Of a DNA stretch of 64,000 nucleotides, positions 42,901 to 60,850 are shown piece by piece (positions within the stretch are counted from its first letter, which is position 1; every line of letters starts with the position of its first letter). The stretch is from Paraescarpia echinospica (taxonomy: Eukaryota; Annelida; Polychaeta; Sabellida; Siboglinidae), in NCBI GenBank assembly GCA_020002185.1, contig CM034536.1, positions 12,422,717 to 12,486,716 on the forward strand. The letters run 5' to 3'. The notes below the pieces were generated by a model. The model ran no database searches and was not told the DNA's origin. It saw only the letters and a program-made list of their open reading frames with translations. The translations under genes and the position numbers were made by a program.

Positions 42901-45900
42901 ACTCAACCCCGACATTTCTGATCAATATAAATATCGAGGCATAGCCACCTAAGAACGAACGTGGCGAAGATCAATAGCGAGACGATACTCTGAATTGTCG
43001 AGAAGTGAGGAAATGCGAAACTCACTCGCAGTCTTCACAGTGTATATGAGACAGGAATCGACTGTATCAGCAGCAGTAACCAATCTTGTCAGTGAGCGAT
43101 AATTGACGAACCGATGCTCTCGGCTTCAAAGTAATTCAATCTTGTTGAGTCATTGAAGATTCTCCCCAGTAGCCAAGCACCCGAGGGATGGCAACACCAT
43201 ACAATGGAATTCCTATCTAATTTATTGATTAACCCTTTAATTTTGAGCCAGACTAATTGTACTGAAACCACTCAAACCACAGAAATGGTGATCCTCAAGA
43301 TGTGTCTTACGTTTTCGCCAACTAAACTGATGAAAATGTATAAACTATTTTTCATTTTAACTAAATAAATGCCAAGTAAAATATAAATTGATCATCCTAA
43401 GCATCATGGTATTTAAAACAAACACTCCATCCATCTATAATCGACCACTTTCGCTTTGTACAAGATTATGAGAATGCTTACTCCTTTGGTTTTGTTGCGC
43501 CACAGGACTTTGGTTTTCCATGGGCACTAGAGGCATTTGGCACTAAATGAGTAATTTTATTACTATTAAGGCCAGACTTTATAAATTACATGTTTTACGG
43601 GCCCGCCGACATTAATTTCCTGGATCTAGAATAAGAATAAAATTTGAGAGAAAATGCCCTGCTACTGTAGGGGTTTTGAATCAAACAATTTTGGCCGTGT
43701 GGCTTTTTGAAAACAGTAGCTACAGTGCGCGCATGCTTTTCTTTGAATATGACGTTAACAACTATTACATTAAATACTATCACCCCTGTGCGAAATAATA
43801 ACCTATCCATCCGACAGCCCAACGTCATCGAACGTTGGGCTGTCAAGGTGTTTGTGCATTGCACTCACTATTTCTTCGGTAGCATCTCAGTTAGACTCTC
43901 TAAATAGTGACTTAGCAGTCATACATATTATTTTTGATGCATTTAATACTGCTGTGTCAGTCATTAATAACAAGTAACTCTGGCGATTTATATTAATTTT
44001 CATGTAGCCACATATCTTATTATTTAGATGTTATATATTTGAACATGCACTATGACCTTTTTTCATAACATTGTATTTTTATTCCAATTCCAGTCACTGC
44101 TTTTGGAACAATTCTGCCTGTAAAACATGTAATAAAAAAGCCCAAATATAGTTAAACAATTACAGTATAATAATTTTCTGTTCACGTCAGTGTGTTTCTT
44201 GTTACAGTATCAGAGAGAGTTGTTGGCCCAAGCTGCTGGTCTCCAGTTCCTTCCCGCCTCAGCTCTACAAAAGCCACAGGAGTCTACTTCTCAAGGAGAC
44301 TTGGCTGGAGACGATTCTGAGAACACTGACAGCGACATGACACCAGTAGAGACCACGTACGCTGACGAAGCCACAAGTAATGACGGCAGCGACCAGGCAG
44401 CCACCAAAGGTGACAACGCATCAGTCAACTCCCTCATTGACCCAGCGAGACGTGGCACAGAGGTGAAGCTACAGAACCTTCAACTGGGTGAAAACGTAGC
44501 GACCCTAATGGCAACAAAGGTTGACGTGATTGTCCAGTGCGAGCGCTGTCACACTGTCACCGAGGTGTCTACTGTGGCAGCCAGAGTCAACTCTGTCGCA
44601 TGTCTCAAGTGCAGCATGAGGCAGCTGGTTGTGTTCCGTCCAGCCATCGTTCACTCGTTCTCACCAGTGCTTGGCTACTTGGATCTAGACGGGTGTGTCG
44701 CCTTTGACTTGGTCCTGCTCGAGTGTAGCTTCCACCTCGCGTGTCTTAACTGCTCAGAGCAGACCAAGATACAGGTATGTTGTATGAGTATTAGTATGTC
44801 ATCAAAGTCATCAAAATATAGAATGTCTGATATCTGTGAAGAATAAACAGTGCACACATGCACGCATGCACACACACACATACACACGGTTGTAGTGGTC
44901 TGTTATAAGTAAATGTTTCTTATGCAAAATCAGCTTTGTTCCATCACTGTACAAGTTTTACAGAGAATGTTCAGTCACTGGGGAGCTAATCTATGTATCT
45001 ATGCTTTACCCTACAAGTCACATCTCGGATGTCTTGGAAGTTGTCACTTATTGTTATTAATCGTAAACATTGCAATGTATAAAATGTTTTTAATTAGTGT
45101 TTTGTATTTACAATTTATTTGTTAACTGATTGATTGTTAGTATGTTCCATGTAATCTTTGTGAAGGAAAGTCATTGTTGCCACTGTGCTACATCTGTGTC
45201 TAAAGTGGAAACCCTAATGACAAAATGGCCTTATTTTAGGGTGGCCTGAGTAGATTTGCTGCTCAGAAATTAGATGTGTAATTTTTGCAATCCTATGTAG
45301 ATAAATGTGCATACATATAAACTGCAAAGGTGTCCAGTGTTATTTCAGGTATAAACAGTTTTGTACAATATAAAAAAATTATATTCGATAGGGAGTAATT
45401 TACACCAAAGATGTTTAATAACTGATATTTCTTTTTTATAACATTGATCAATGCCAAGGGTGTTTGATTGCCAGTGCAGACTTACAACTGGCTGCACTAT
45501 GAGCAGAGGAATGTCCATTTTACATAATTAGTTTAGCATGCCATTTCCAAGAGGCTATTTCTGTCTGGTTTATGGTGCTGTTTTGTTTCCTGCAGGGTCT
45601 TGCCACAGGACCACCAAAGGAACTTTGGTGCCATCATTGCCACCAGAAAATGACTGTTGCCATCAGTTCAGTGAGATTCACTCAGCTGCAGCCCACAAAG
45701 AGCATAGGTATGGTTATTTCGCAAGTATATATCACTTAATTGCAGTCATGCTGTTCAACTTGTGCACACTATGACAAAGATTGTGTTCATCAACTGAACA
45801 TTTTGTTAGTGTTAGAATATTTGAAGAAAAAACATTTCCACCAACGAATTATAATTAGACCAGTAGTTAGGAACATTCTTTATACATACCAGTTCTGTGG

Positions 45901-48900
45901 TAAAGTTACGATTCGTAATATTTCAGTGTTTGATGAACATTGAAACTGCAGGTACAGCCCATCCATGAATTTTTACCCCAACACTTCATATGCATATAGT
46001 TAACCATTCTAAATAATCATATGTGAAACCAGAGTCTTATGTCAACATTAGCCCGGTCTTGTTTCGTCTACAATGCATATTAATCTCCATTTTTATTTGC
46101 CTGTTTCTTAATCAATTTTTATTACAAAATTGTTATGTTAATATTCAAAGTCAAAATCATTTATTCAAACAAATCAAACAGTATTGGTGTTTAAACAATT
46201 AGATCTTATTCAAGCAATGTATGTATATATTTTACACAGCTTGTCATGTTCTTACAGAGAGTAAGCATGTTCACACAATTGAGGTGAAGGTTCCGAGAAA
46301 AGTGGCTAGGGACCCAGCAATCCAGCCTGGCTGTCCACTGCCTGATGACGGCACATGCAGACATTATAAGAAGAGCTACAGGTGGCTTAGGTAGGGTCAG
46401 GGTGAATATACGTGTTCTTGTGGAGAGTAGGGGGGTAACTACTTACTATTCAGCTTAACGTTTCCATAGATACGTAATGCATAAGATTTGTTGAAAACAG
46501 TGTTCACATCATTGTATTAAACCAGGTAGAAGCTATTGCAGAATCAATACTTGATCACATTTTATATAATTATAGCAGCAACTACATTTCAGCACATAAT
46601 CTATATTCATTTCATTAGTTTGCTTTTTAATGCCAAACTTATCTGTAGTGGTGTTTTATAATTAGATCTATTTGTATTTTGTTGTTCCTGTTTCAAGAAA
46701 CCTTACTTACTTAGACTTAGTTCCTCCTGTTCCTTTCGGGACATCAGGCGACGAGCTTTCTCCATCTACTACGGTCTTTCGCAATTTCTTTGGCCTCATT
46801 CCAGGTAATTTCCATTTCTGCCAGATCTTCTTTAAACGTCTTGCGCCAGGTCTTAGTCGGCCTTTCTCTCCTTCTGTTTCCACCTTCAGGCACCCACTCC
46901 ATTGCTACATGTGCAGTTCTCTCTCAGTACTGTTAATATTGTTTTATTATTAGTACCATAATTAATATGTGCCATTTTTCAATGTGATGTGGGTGGGGCG
47001 GCATTGGAATTACTGTGTTTTGACACAAGATTCTGCTAGATTGTGCCATGATCGCCAACGATTGATTTACTTGAAACATGAAAACTTTTAGTGACATCAT
47101 GATATCTTGTTATCAATAAATCAATCATAAAATGTATTCCCTATTTTCCTGATAGATTCCCATGTTGTGGGAAGGCGTACCCATGTGACAAATGTCATGA
47201 CGAAAAGGAAACAGGCCATGAGATGAAGTTTGCCAACCGCATGATTTGTGGATTCTGTGCAAAAGAACAGGTGTGTAGATGTTCATGACCTTCTAGGGTG
47301 TTATTCTATGTTAGTTCTAATCAGTGCATCAACAGTACACATATGTATTGACTGAGTTTAGTGACAAGGGAGCATGAAACATAATAATTATTATGGCAGA
47401 AGATATATTGCAAGAAATAGTCAGATTGTTAAAACTGTTCAGTAAGGTCAAAATTGTGTATTACCAAGAAAACTATTGAATTCAATGTTTTTACAGAATT
47501 GATCACTATGTTTCTGTATCAGTGGTATAACTCGTATTTAAAGTACACATCACTAAGGCTATGACTGTCGTGCACCAAGTTACCTTTCCAGACCCGTATA
47601 GCTAGAATTGGATTAAGAGATTTAGCCACACAAGCTGCAGGGTTTGCATGAACAAACATTTGGAGCTATTCCTGGCTACCCTGCAAATGATGTTGCACTT
47701 TTTTGTGATTTTGGAAGAAAGTATTCTTTAATAAAAAAAAAGTGTCCGGTTTACAGTGACATGAATTGGCTTTCTTACATTAAACTTCATGATAAAATTG
47801 TAGCACAGTTGACCAGTAGAAAAGAAATGTTGAGATTGTGACACTGTGCAAGACACTGTCATGTATGCGTGACCTACCACAGTGAAGTGGGTATTAAGTG
47901 GCAAATTTTAGAAATTGAGTTTTTTACTGTGGATTCCATGGATCACAAGCTTTAAAATGATACTTCATTTGTTGAACAAATTTCAGTAGTTTTTTGGCTA
48001 AAATTGAAGAAAACATAAAAAGCGATGTCTTGAGAAAGTAGGTTATTTTGACTCATATCATGCTTGTATTTGATTAGTTTTGGATTATTTGTTGAGGAAA
48101 ATAAACTGGCAATTGAAAGCGATTAGATGGTGTACATTTCTGCAAGAATAAAAAAATTATGGGACATGACCTAGACAGCTATTTTTGCCCGTGTTCAAAA
48201 TAGACCCATGCGACTTAATACCTGGTTCATTGCGGTGCAACACATGTGTCTCAGTGGTCTGTATCATGTTGTCTCACCTTGTTGTCTTGCAGCCGTTCGC
48301 CATGGAAGGGTTGTGTACAGGCTGCCAGGCCTCCATGACCAAGAAGAGCACATCCCATTGGGAGGGAGGGAAGGGATGTCGCGACAAGATCAAGATGTCC
48401 AAGCAAGTAGTTGAAACATCCGTAAGATAATGTAGTAGCACTCTAGATTTAATATTTGTCCCATTTTAATGGAAACAGTGGTCATCTTTTGGGGCCTTTT
48501 GTTCCTTTTAAGATGATTAAGCCACAGCACAGAGCGTCTTAACATTTTGTATGACTCGATGTATACAACCTTTTCTGAAATTCACTCCTTGCAGTATAAA
48601 AGTTTATTCTGAGTTACATACTACATACATTCTGACAGTTTTCTGTAGAGAGTTTTGCATAGCTATGTTTCGCCAGTTAAATGCAGATCTGGATATTTTA
48701 CTCACTAAACTGATTTAAGATATACCACAGAATCGTAGCACTACAACTATATAAAACTTGTGCCACTGAGTTCGCATTTTCCAAGGATACTGGCATTAAA
48801 GAAGTCATTCCATTATTATTATTACCAGGATACCATATGTCTGCAGTATTTGGGCATGTTGATGTTTTCCACTGTGACGTATCTCTGACAACACACTTTC

Positions 48901-49331
48901 AGACCCCTCGGAAAAAGAGTAATGCTTTTATTTCGGTTTGCAATTCCCTGCTTGCTATGGGTTCTTACCAGTTAAGGTTCATACCGGACGTTAATGTGTT
49001 TTCAGCAATTGCTACAAACAACGGGATGTTTAACGTAAGTGTAGCAATCGTAGAAAACATGCACAGCAATGTGACAGCATTGCAAAAGCTGTTCAAATGT
49101 ACGTAATCGTCGTTAAGCATCAGGTATAAATACTTTGGGAAAGCGGTGTATGTGGGTAGCGCCATCTGGAGGGGAGGGGTATTGTTGCTAGTTTGTACAA
49201 TGCTAGTGCTATGTGTCTCCCATTACAGGGGCGATGCGAAGAAGTTCGCCAACTCCAGCAAGACCATCTCCCGTAAGGCAGAACAGAAGTCGGAGCACAA
49301 GGCAAAGACAACCAAACTGAGACACGTGTAG
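37922..49331 (+). CDS. Protein with nine CCCH zinc fingers, RWD-like segment and CHY zinc finger (1,137 aa, 10 exons)
   Basis: Function unknown; CCCH fingers usually bind RNA, and CHY domains bind zinc in diverse proteins. Exons: 37922-39940, 40369-40428, 40931-40980, 42241-42385, 44208-44774, 45596-45707, 46258-46390, 47156-47270, 48293-48402, 49229-49331. All junctions keep frame. Domain order: acidic N-terminus (1-110); six C-x8-C-x5-C-x3-H fingers, then three C-x7-C-x5-C-x3-H fingers (113-595) with repeated acidic or Ser-rich linkers; RWD-like segment (about 660-760) with DPDWPYDVKALELSVSFPA and KVELLFRPFLRWLDRNLEE; acidic linker; CxxC pairs (CERC, CLKC, CLNC, CHHC, 870-970); CHY finger (about 1015-1100) from CRHYKKSYRWLRFPCC through CDKCHDE and CGFCAKEQ to GKGCRDK; lysine-rich tail. 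The ATG at 37922 was chosen because the in-frame upstream codons lack another ATG. Intron 9 appears to be GC-AG. I cannot give an ortholog name. Confidence 0.88.
40369..40980 (+). CDS. CCCH/CHY gene exons 2-3: start of RWD-like segment
   Basis: Exon 2 (40369-40428) encodes PYDVKALELSVSFPATYPKE between TTTGCAG and GAG|GTTAGT. Exon 3 (40931-40980) encodes VMQLVVPEQNLPLPIR between TCTCAG and CA|GTGAGT, phase 2. The YP after a beta-strand-like run is typical of RWD folds. Confidence 0.82.
41100..41760. mobile_element. Possible transposon fragment with G/C-run segment
   Basis: In intron 3 of the CCCH/CHY gene. A stretch near 41560-41740 has CCGGGCGGGATTTCC, then GGGGGAGGGCCCCCACCCC and CCAATCAGGGGCCGTGG, a style seen in repeated elements of invertebrate genomes. 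No ends found. Confidence 0.3.
42241..42385 (+). CDS. CCCH/CHY gene exon 4: end of RWD-like segment
   Basis: Acceptor TTCTACAG, donor ATGCAG|GTAACT. Encodes VEGCSTVWLEEKSS and GKVELLFRPFLRWLDRNLEE. Completes the phase-2 codon of exon 3. Confidence 0.88.
42386..44207. other. CCCH/CHY intron 4: possible LTR debris plus a hairpin
   Basis: The minus strand near 42655-42635 reads TTTGGTGCCGCCAATCC, like a primer site downstream of an LTR that would lie toward 43290, but no partner LTR or genes are present. A perfect hairpin at 43813-43844 is listed separately. Nothing else seen. Confidence 0.25.
43813..43844. repeat. Perfect 13-bp inverted repeat with 6-nt loop
   Basis: GACAGCCCAACGT, loop CATCGA, ACGTTGGGCTGTC. 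It is GC-richer than its surroundings and lies in an intron of the CCCH/CHY gene. Confidence 0.95.
44208..44774 (+). CDS. CCCH/CHY gene exon 5: acidic linker and first CxxC pairs
   Basis: 189 codons between TTGTTACAG and ATACAG|GTATGT. The first third is acidic and Ser/Thr-rich. Then come VQCERCHTVTEV and VACLKCSMRQ, and finally FHLACLNCSEQTKIQ. Confidence 0.92.
44775..45595. other. CCCH/CHY intron 5, nothing recognised
   Basis: AT-rich with a short (CA)n run at 44868-44885. No element or exon. The later introns 45708-46257, 47271-48292 and 48403-49228 are similarly plain. Confidence 0.45.
45596..45707 (+). CDS. CCCH/CHY gene exon 6
   Basis: Acceptor TTCCTGCAG, donor ATAG|GTATGG, phase 1. 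Encodes PPKELWCHHCHQKMTVAISS, a zinc-ribbon-like CxxC. Confidence 0.88.
46258..46390 (+). CDS. CCCH/CHY gene exon 7: start of CHY finger
   Basis: Acceptor GTTCTTACAG, donor CTTAG|GTAGGG, phase 2. Encodes HTIEVKVPRKVARDPAIQPG and GTCRHYKKSYRWLR, the C-x-H-Y signature. Confidence 0.9.
46690..46925 (-). mobile_element. LINE remnant, 3' end of ORF and tail
   Basis: On the minus strand it reads AMEWVPEGGNRRRERPTKTW then TWNEAKEIAKDRSRWRKLVA, followed by a stop and a tail GTCTAAGTAAGTAAGG. This Arg-rich segment with W..A..R..W is the usual C-terminus of several LINE clades. It lies in intron 7 of the CCCH/CHY gene, antisense to it. Confidence 0.7.
47156..47270 (+). CDS. CCCH/CHY gene exon 8: CHY finger core
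   Basis: Acceptor CCTGATAG, donor GAACAG|GTGTGT. Encodes FPCCGKAYPCDKCHDEKETG and HEMKFANRMICGFCAKEQ. Confidence 0.94.
48293..48402 (+). CDS. CCCH/CHY gene exon 9, ending at a likely GC donor
   Basis: Acceptor GTCTTGCAG. Encodes GLCTGCQASMTKK and HWEGGKGCRDKIKMS. Donor TCCAA|GCAAGT (phase 2) joins the Lys-rich final exon in frame. Using the GT at 48407 would join phase 0 and give a 15-residue alternative end. Confidence 0.8.
49229..49331 (+). CDS. CCCH/CHY gene exon 10: Lys-rich C-terminus and stop
   Basis: Acceptor TCCCATTACAG. Encodes GDAKKFANSSKTISRKAEQK then a basic end and TAG at 49329-49331. Confidence 0.8.
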
Positions 49332-49390
49332 ACAGATGGTCTGATAATTACATTTGTTTTTTAGGACTTTGGTGATGTCATACGTGCATG

Positions 49391-49396
49391 AATAAA
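49391..49396 (+). terminator. Polyadenylation signal of the CCCH/CHY gene
   Basis: AATAAA lies 60 bp after the stop codon. A second AATAAA occurs at 49654. Confidence 0.6.
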
Positions 49397-49409
49397 AACA
49401 TTCACTGGA

Positions 49410-50569
49410 ATCATTAGGAAACAAATGGAAAAAAAATGGGTGTAATATTTTTCTGTTGTGACAACGTTATTTTGCTGTTAAGTAATAGATATATTATAAA
49501 TGAATTACGAGGTGGAGGAAATATATATATTCTTGTTAACTTGCACATGATGGTGAATTAACAAATTATATCGTAAGGTAGTAATCAAACTGGAAGTTAG
49601 AGAAGGTTATTCTTTCATTACATTTATTCATTATATTTCTGTATTTGGTGATCAATAAAACATGTCACTTATCAAACCTATGTAGACGTGTGGTTACAAT
49701 TGTATATGATAGTTCCTAATATATTGTAAGTATATAGTGATGTTTGCTAAACAAATTCCGGTTTGCTGTATACAAAGTTGTGGATGCGTGCTCCAAGTTG
49801 GGATTGATGAAATAGCTATCCTGAGATATTTAACATGCTTCGGTTTATGTAATCTTCTGATATGGAAAAGCTACAATTAATTCTGTTAGTAGGCTATTAT
49901 TGTGTGTCTCCAGACCATTTAAATTTGTTTAAAAATGTAGATCACTTGGAAGGGTTGTACTGGTGTACTTTGAGTGCGAGATCTACATTATAGTATATCA
50001 CCTTTAAGGGTCATGCTCCAGGTCAGAGTGATGAAGAGTTTCATGGCGGTGAGGGTCTCTGTGCAAGCGTGAAATAATGATTACAAACTAAAATGTGTTA
50101 CCTTGTTTACCTGTCCACATCAGACTGATGGCAATAATTACTGTAATTTGTAATATTGTAGTCTTCAGTGTATCAATACAAGAAGAACTCCCAATGGCTT
50201 CAATATAATAGTTATGAGGTGCTGTCTTATACTGCACTGATACCACATATAAAAAAAATTTGTAGCATGTATTCCATAATCGTAGCCAGGGTTTGGCAGC
50301 AGCTAATGAAGCGCCCACAGGTAGTTTTCCATTTACCATGTTATATAGACCACAACTGGTAATGTTTCTTCCGAAACAATCGGACAATGTAGGGTGACAG
50401 AGATTTTGAAACCACAGTAGGCCTAGGTGGAGTGGCATGCCCTCTAGACTTTAGGAATGTGCCCCCATTCAGGTGAGTCTCGGGGGGGGGTGCAATTGGA
50501 GCTTCCAAAATTGTGAAAGTCATCACAAAAACTTTTTTAATAGTCAACGCCCCCGTCTCCTGAAGTCAT
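49410..50569. other. Intergenic, nothing recognised
   Basis: AT-rich spacer between the CCCH/CHY gene and the LINE. A G-run at 50482 is the only notable feature. Confidence 0.45.
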
Positions 50570-51560
50570 GATGTCATATTATTCTTAATATATATTAACA
50601 ATTTGGACGATGATATAACAAGCAAGGTGTTGAAATTTGTGGATGATACATAAGTGTTTAGAAGGATTAAAAGTGATGGAGATAGACAAAATTTACAAGA
50701 TGATCTTGACAGGTTGATCAAATGGTCTGAAAAGTGGCAAATGCTGTTCAATTTTGGGAAATGTAAATTCCTCCACACAGGACATGGGAACAAAGATGTA
50801 CGATATACAATGGGGGGTACTGTACTAAGTACTACTGTAAAAAAAAGGACTTAGGGTTAACCATTAGTGCTGATATGAAGGTTTCAGAGCAGTGTGGAAT
50901 TGCAGCTTCAAAAGGAAATCAAATCTTTGGATTAATTAGGCAAAATATAGTAAGAAAACAACTAATAATACCGCTGTACAAAACAATAGTTAGGCCTTGT
51001 TTAGAATATTGTATACAAGCGTGGAGGCCATATCGCAAGAAGGACATACATATGTTAGAAAGAGTACAGAGGAGAGCAACTAAAATTATACCAAAACTGA
51101 GGGATCTTAGTTATGAAATACGCCTAAAAGAATGTGGTTTAACAATACTAAAGACCAGGAGATGGAGAGGAGATCAGATAGAAGTGTTTAAAATATTGAA
51201 TGGTTATGAAAATATTGATAGAAATATTTTTTTCTCAGTTAAGAAAGAGAAGGACAAGAGGACATGAAGTTACATTAGCAAAGGAGCAATGAGATTAGAT
51301 ATAAGAAAGTTCTAATTTTCACAAAGGACTAAATGAATGGAACATATTATCTGCTGATTTTGTGGGTGCTAATAGCGTGAATGTTTTAAAATAAAATCAA
51401 CACACCTCAGAAGGGTGGGATACACGTAGATCAAAGGGTTGGACTCTCGATAAGCTAAAGGGCTTCCTTGTCCACCTGCCATCTAGAGTTAATTCTCTGG
51501 GTGGCAATCTTGTTATCATCATATTTTATCACATCACAAGAATGCATTTTAAACAACTTC
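50570..51560 (+). mobile_element. Jockey/CR1-like LINE remnant (end of reverse transcriptase to C-terminus)
   Basis: 50580-50850 reads NNLDDDITSKVLKFVDDT, a stop, then QNLQDDLDRLIKWSEKWQM and FNFGKCKFLHTG. 50875-51267 reads KGNQIFGLIRQNIVRKQLI, PLYKTIVRPCLEYCIQAW, RYKKD-like and MLERVQRRATKIIPKL, then ECGLTILKTRRWRGDQIEV. These follow the FADD-type catalytic motif (here FVDD) in jockey/CR1 reverse transcriptases. At least two stops or frame changes; 5' truncated. The 3' limit is uncertain. Confidence 0.85.
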
Positions 51561-51742
51561 ACGTGGGTCACTATTGGACGAGATTTCATCGCCTTAACTT
51601 TACAAAGGCACAACAACAAAACACTACTACAAAGTTCCATACTACTAGTCTGCGTACGCTCCGGTAGCTTTGCCAACATGACTCTTATCACATTAATCAA
51701 GCAAACGAACAACTTACGTGTCAATACATGTTCGTTTAATCC

Positions 51743-52587
51743 TAAAGGTAGAGGTAATCTGTGAACTATCATGTCTCAAACTTTTTTTAAATATGAAAAC
51801 GGAAACTTCCCAGGATACTTCCAAAACATGTTTCAATCACAGGAACATACAATAATAAGATTAAGAAGAACCAGATGGACACCTCAACGTTTTAATAACG
51901 TGGAAAACAACCTTCCAAACAACAATAATTATGATATTCAAGTAAAACATACAAATTAAAAGTACTGCCACCTTTGCATCAGACATGAAATTCAAAAAAT
52001 AATCCAAGAACACTTTTTTCCAAAAATTACTTAAAAAATTACATACCAAGGCTTTATAAACTATGCAACAAAATATATAATTAGCAAATATATATCACAA
52101 TGTAACATTCAGAATTGCTATATATGCAAGCCAAATGGACCATATATCTACAGTAGACATTTTATAATATAAAAATATTGTTATTAGTTATACTCTAGTA
52201 TGTGTTAGATTATGTTTGTAAATGTACGTTAGGCTAGTTTTGTTTCAGTTAACATTAACTGACAATAATGACGTCTGTGGGTTTAGAGACAGTAGAGATA
52301 ATTATTGATATAAATATTTGTAAATGATGGTATTACTTGTTTACTAATCTTCTTGTACTTAAATTAATTTACAGTTAGTATTTTGTTTATATATATAACA
52401 TCAATAAGTTATATTTATAAAGACATATTTATTATATATTCGTCATGGTGGCCTGCACGTCAGCGATCTTGTAGGTCTTAGTGCAGGTCTCCATAGATCA
52501 ATCATCATAATGATGTATAAACTGTATTATTATGTACATAATTGATCTGAAATAAATAAATGTATCTATCTAATTGTATATATAATC
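51743..52587. mobile_element. Retroelement insertion upstream of tetraspanin copy 1 (845 bp, TAATC flanks)
   Basis: The homologous upstream region of the second tetraspanin copy (61523-61640) is uninterrupted here, so this block is an insertion present only in copy 1. TAATC flanks both sides (51738-51742 and 52583-52587). The right end is a LINE-like tail (AATAAATAAATGTATCTATC). Family not identified; a short frame at 51771-51959 is of unknown meaning. Confidence 0.7.
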
Positions 52588-52730
52588 TCCACTGCCATAA
52601 TTGAGATGCAGTCAACCGTGACCGATCGGCCACGCGAATCACGGCTACTGCTAGCGCATGCTAACATTGACAGGAAGTAGCCAGTCGCAGAGTTTGGCGT
52701 AATTGCTTATTCGCACTGTTTAGTGTAAAC

Positions 52731-59114
<6,384 letters not shown>

Positions 59115-60554
59115 ATGCTGCATTTCAAATACGTCAGTGCTGGACACGGTTCCTCACATATAGACGGTTGTAGTGACGTCAATTTCACATTGCAACCTGG
59201 TGTTGGACGTATCGCGAACAACAAATTGTTCTTAAAAGAAATTAGAAAGCCCTACGATTATGGTGTACCTCGGCCGTTTGTTTTTACTATTTATTAAGCA
59301 ACTATTCCTATCGCAACTTCTAAAAATATGCCAATTTAGCACAAATTTCGCCATTATATAATAGTACTAATTATAACGTTTTCATCAAGATTAACGTCAC
59401 CAATTATACATCTACAGTTGACTCACGATATCTCGCAATGCACTAATTTACAAGGTTATATTAGACTCTCGTTGAATCTCGCTGTATATTAACTTACGTT
59501 TACAGCGGACTATCGCTGAATCAGTCGAGGTTGATCCTGTGTTTACATGTTGTGATGTATTAAAACGCGTATGCTCAAAGCACAAATCGTGCCGTCTTAA
59601 CGACCTCCACACATTATTTCGGAAGATATACATGTGCTAAATCTCTAACACTTATTCCGTCAAATGTTGCAAACAAACTGTTACAAAAGTGGTTTTGAGT
59701 GAAGTAGGATACTTGCGAAAATAGACTGGCGAAATCCAAATCTCATATAAGACGCCTGCGTCAAAAAGATCAGAAAGTATATTCAATTAGGCCACGAGCG
59801 CTGGAATACGATATTTCAGTCAACTGAATTTTCACTCGGGGGTCAATGCTCCAAATGGTCACTTTCAGCGGTAACAAGGGAACACTTTTTCTGCAAACAA
59901 CCATACACGCATGCACACGCGCACATGCACACATCAACACATGCACACATGCACATATACAAACACACACACACGCACGCACGCACTCTCTCACACACAC
60001 ACGCTCACGCACACACACAGTGACACGGGAACGAAATTCACATTGGGAGGGCAACCGGAGCTTAATTCGGCACCAATTTTCGCCGCCGCGCCGCCGCATA
60101 TCTTTACATCTTTCTTCACACCTTGTGCCTGTCTCGGTTGGGTCGACTGTGACATCTGAAAATGGAGGGGTGCTGTTGGAAATGTATCGCCGCTGTAACT
60201 TCAGCTTCTCCGCTGTCTCAGCTGTGAACTCATGACAGCCGAGCCGCAGTTATAAATTTACCTCCTCCAGCTTCTCTCCGCTGTCTCGGCTGAAATGATG
60301 ACATCCGAAGACGGGGGTGGGTGGGGAGGGGACAGAAACCCATATGTCTGCCCTCCAATTGCACACACCTTTCACAATCAACAAAAATACACATTAATCG
60401 TCTAATAAAATTTAGATTTCCACCCGCCATTGACGCTCGCCACAAAAACTAACTTTCATGTTCACATTTAATGGGGGGGGCAGAACCATATGTATGCCCT
60501 CCAGATTAATTCCATCGGGCAGCTGCCCCCCATACCCTCCTGTTCCCGAGCCAC
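59115..60554. other. Tetraspanin 3' flank and spacer, repeats only
   Basis: Contains CA-rich runs at 59900-60020 and duplicated GCTTCTCCGCTGTCTC segments at 60205 and 60272. No gene recognised. A 47-bp direct copy of 59260-59306 lies at 61271-61317. Confidence 0.4.
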
Positions 60555-60850
60555 ATCACATATACGGTGAGCTAAACGAATTGTGGAGGAACATTCAATA
60601 TTGGACTTGGGCAGATCACTTCAGTAGACTACGAGATAACCGATGGCTATCGCGTATCACCACCTGGAGACCTTACGAAGGGAAACGATTTAGAGGAAGA
60701 CCGACGAAACGGTGGAGAGACGAACTAGATGAGTACTGGAGGGGCACCATCTGGCAGAGGGTAGCGCAAGACAGATATATTTGGAAACGACATGCTGAGG
60801 CCTTCGCCCAACCACGGGACACTACGGCTGCACAATGATGATGATGGTGA
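60555..60850 (+). mobile_element. LINE remnant, 3' end of ORF and ATG-repeat tail
   Basis: Reads WADHFSRLRDNRWLSRITTW, then GKRFRGRPTKRWRDELDEYW and VAQDRYIWKRHAEAFAQ, stopping at TGA in a TGATGATGATGG tail. It is the typical C-terminus and tail of an RTE-like LINE, 5' truncated to under 300 bp. Confidence 0.78.

Noticed and set aside
42640..43290. A complete LTR retrotransposon in the CCCH/CHY intron
   Set aside because: Only a primer-site-like sequence is seen; no second LTR, no gag or pol.
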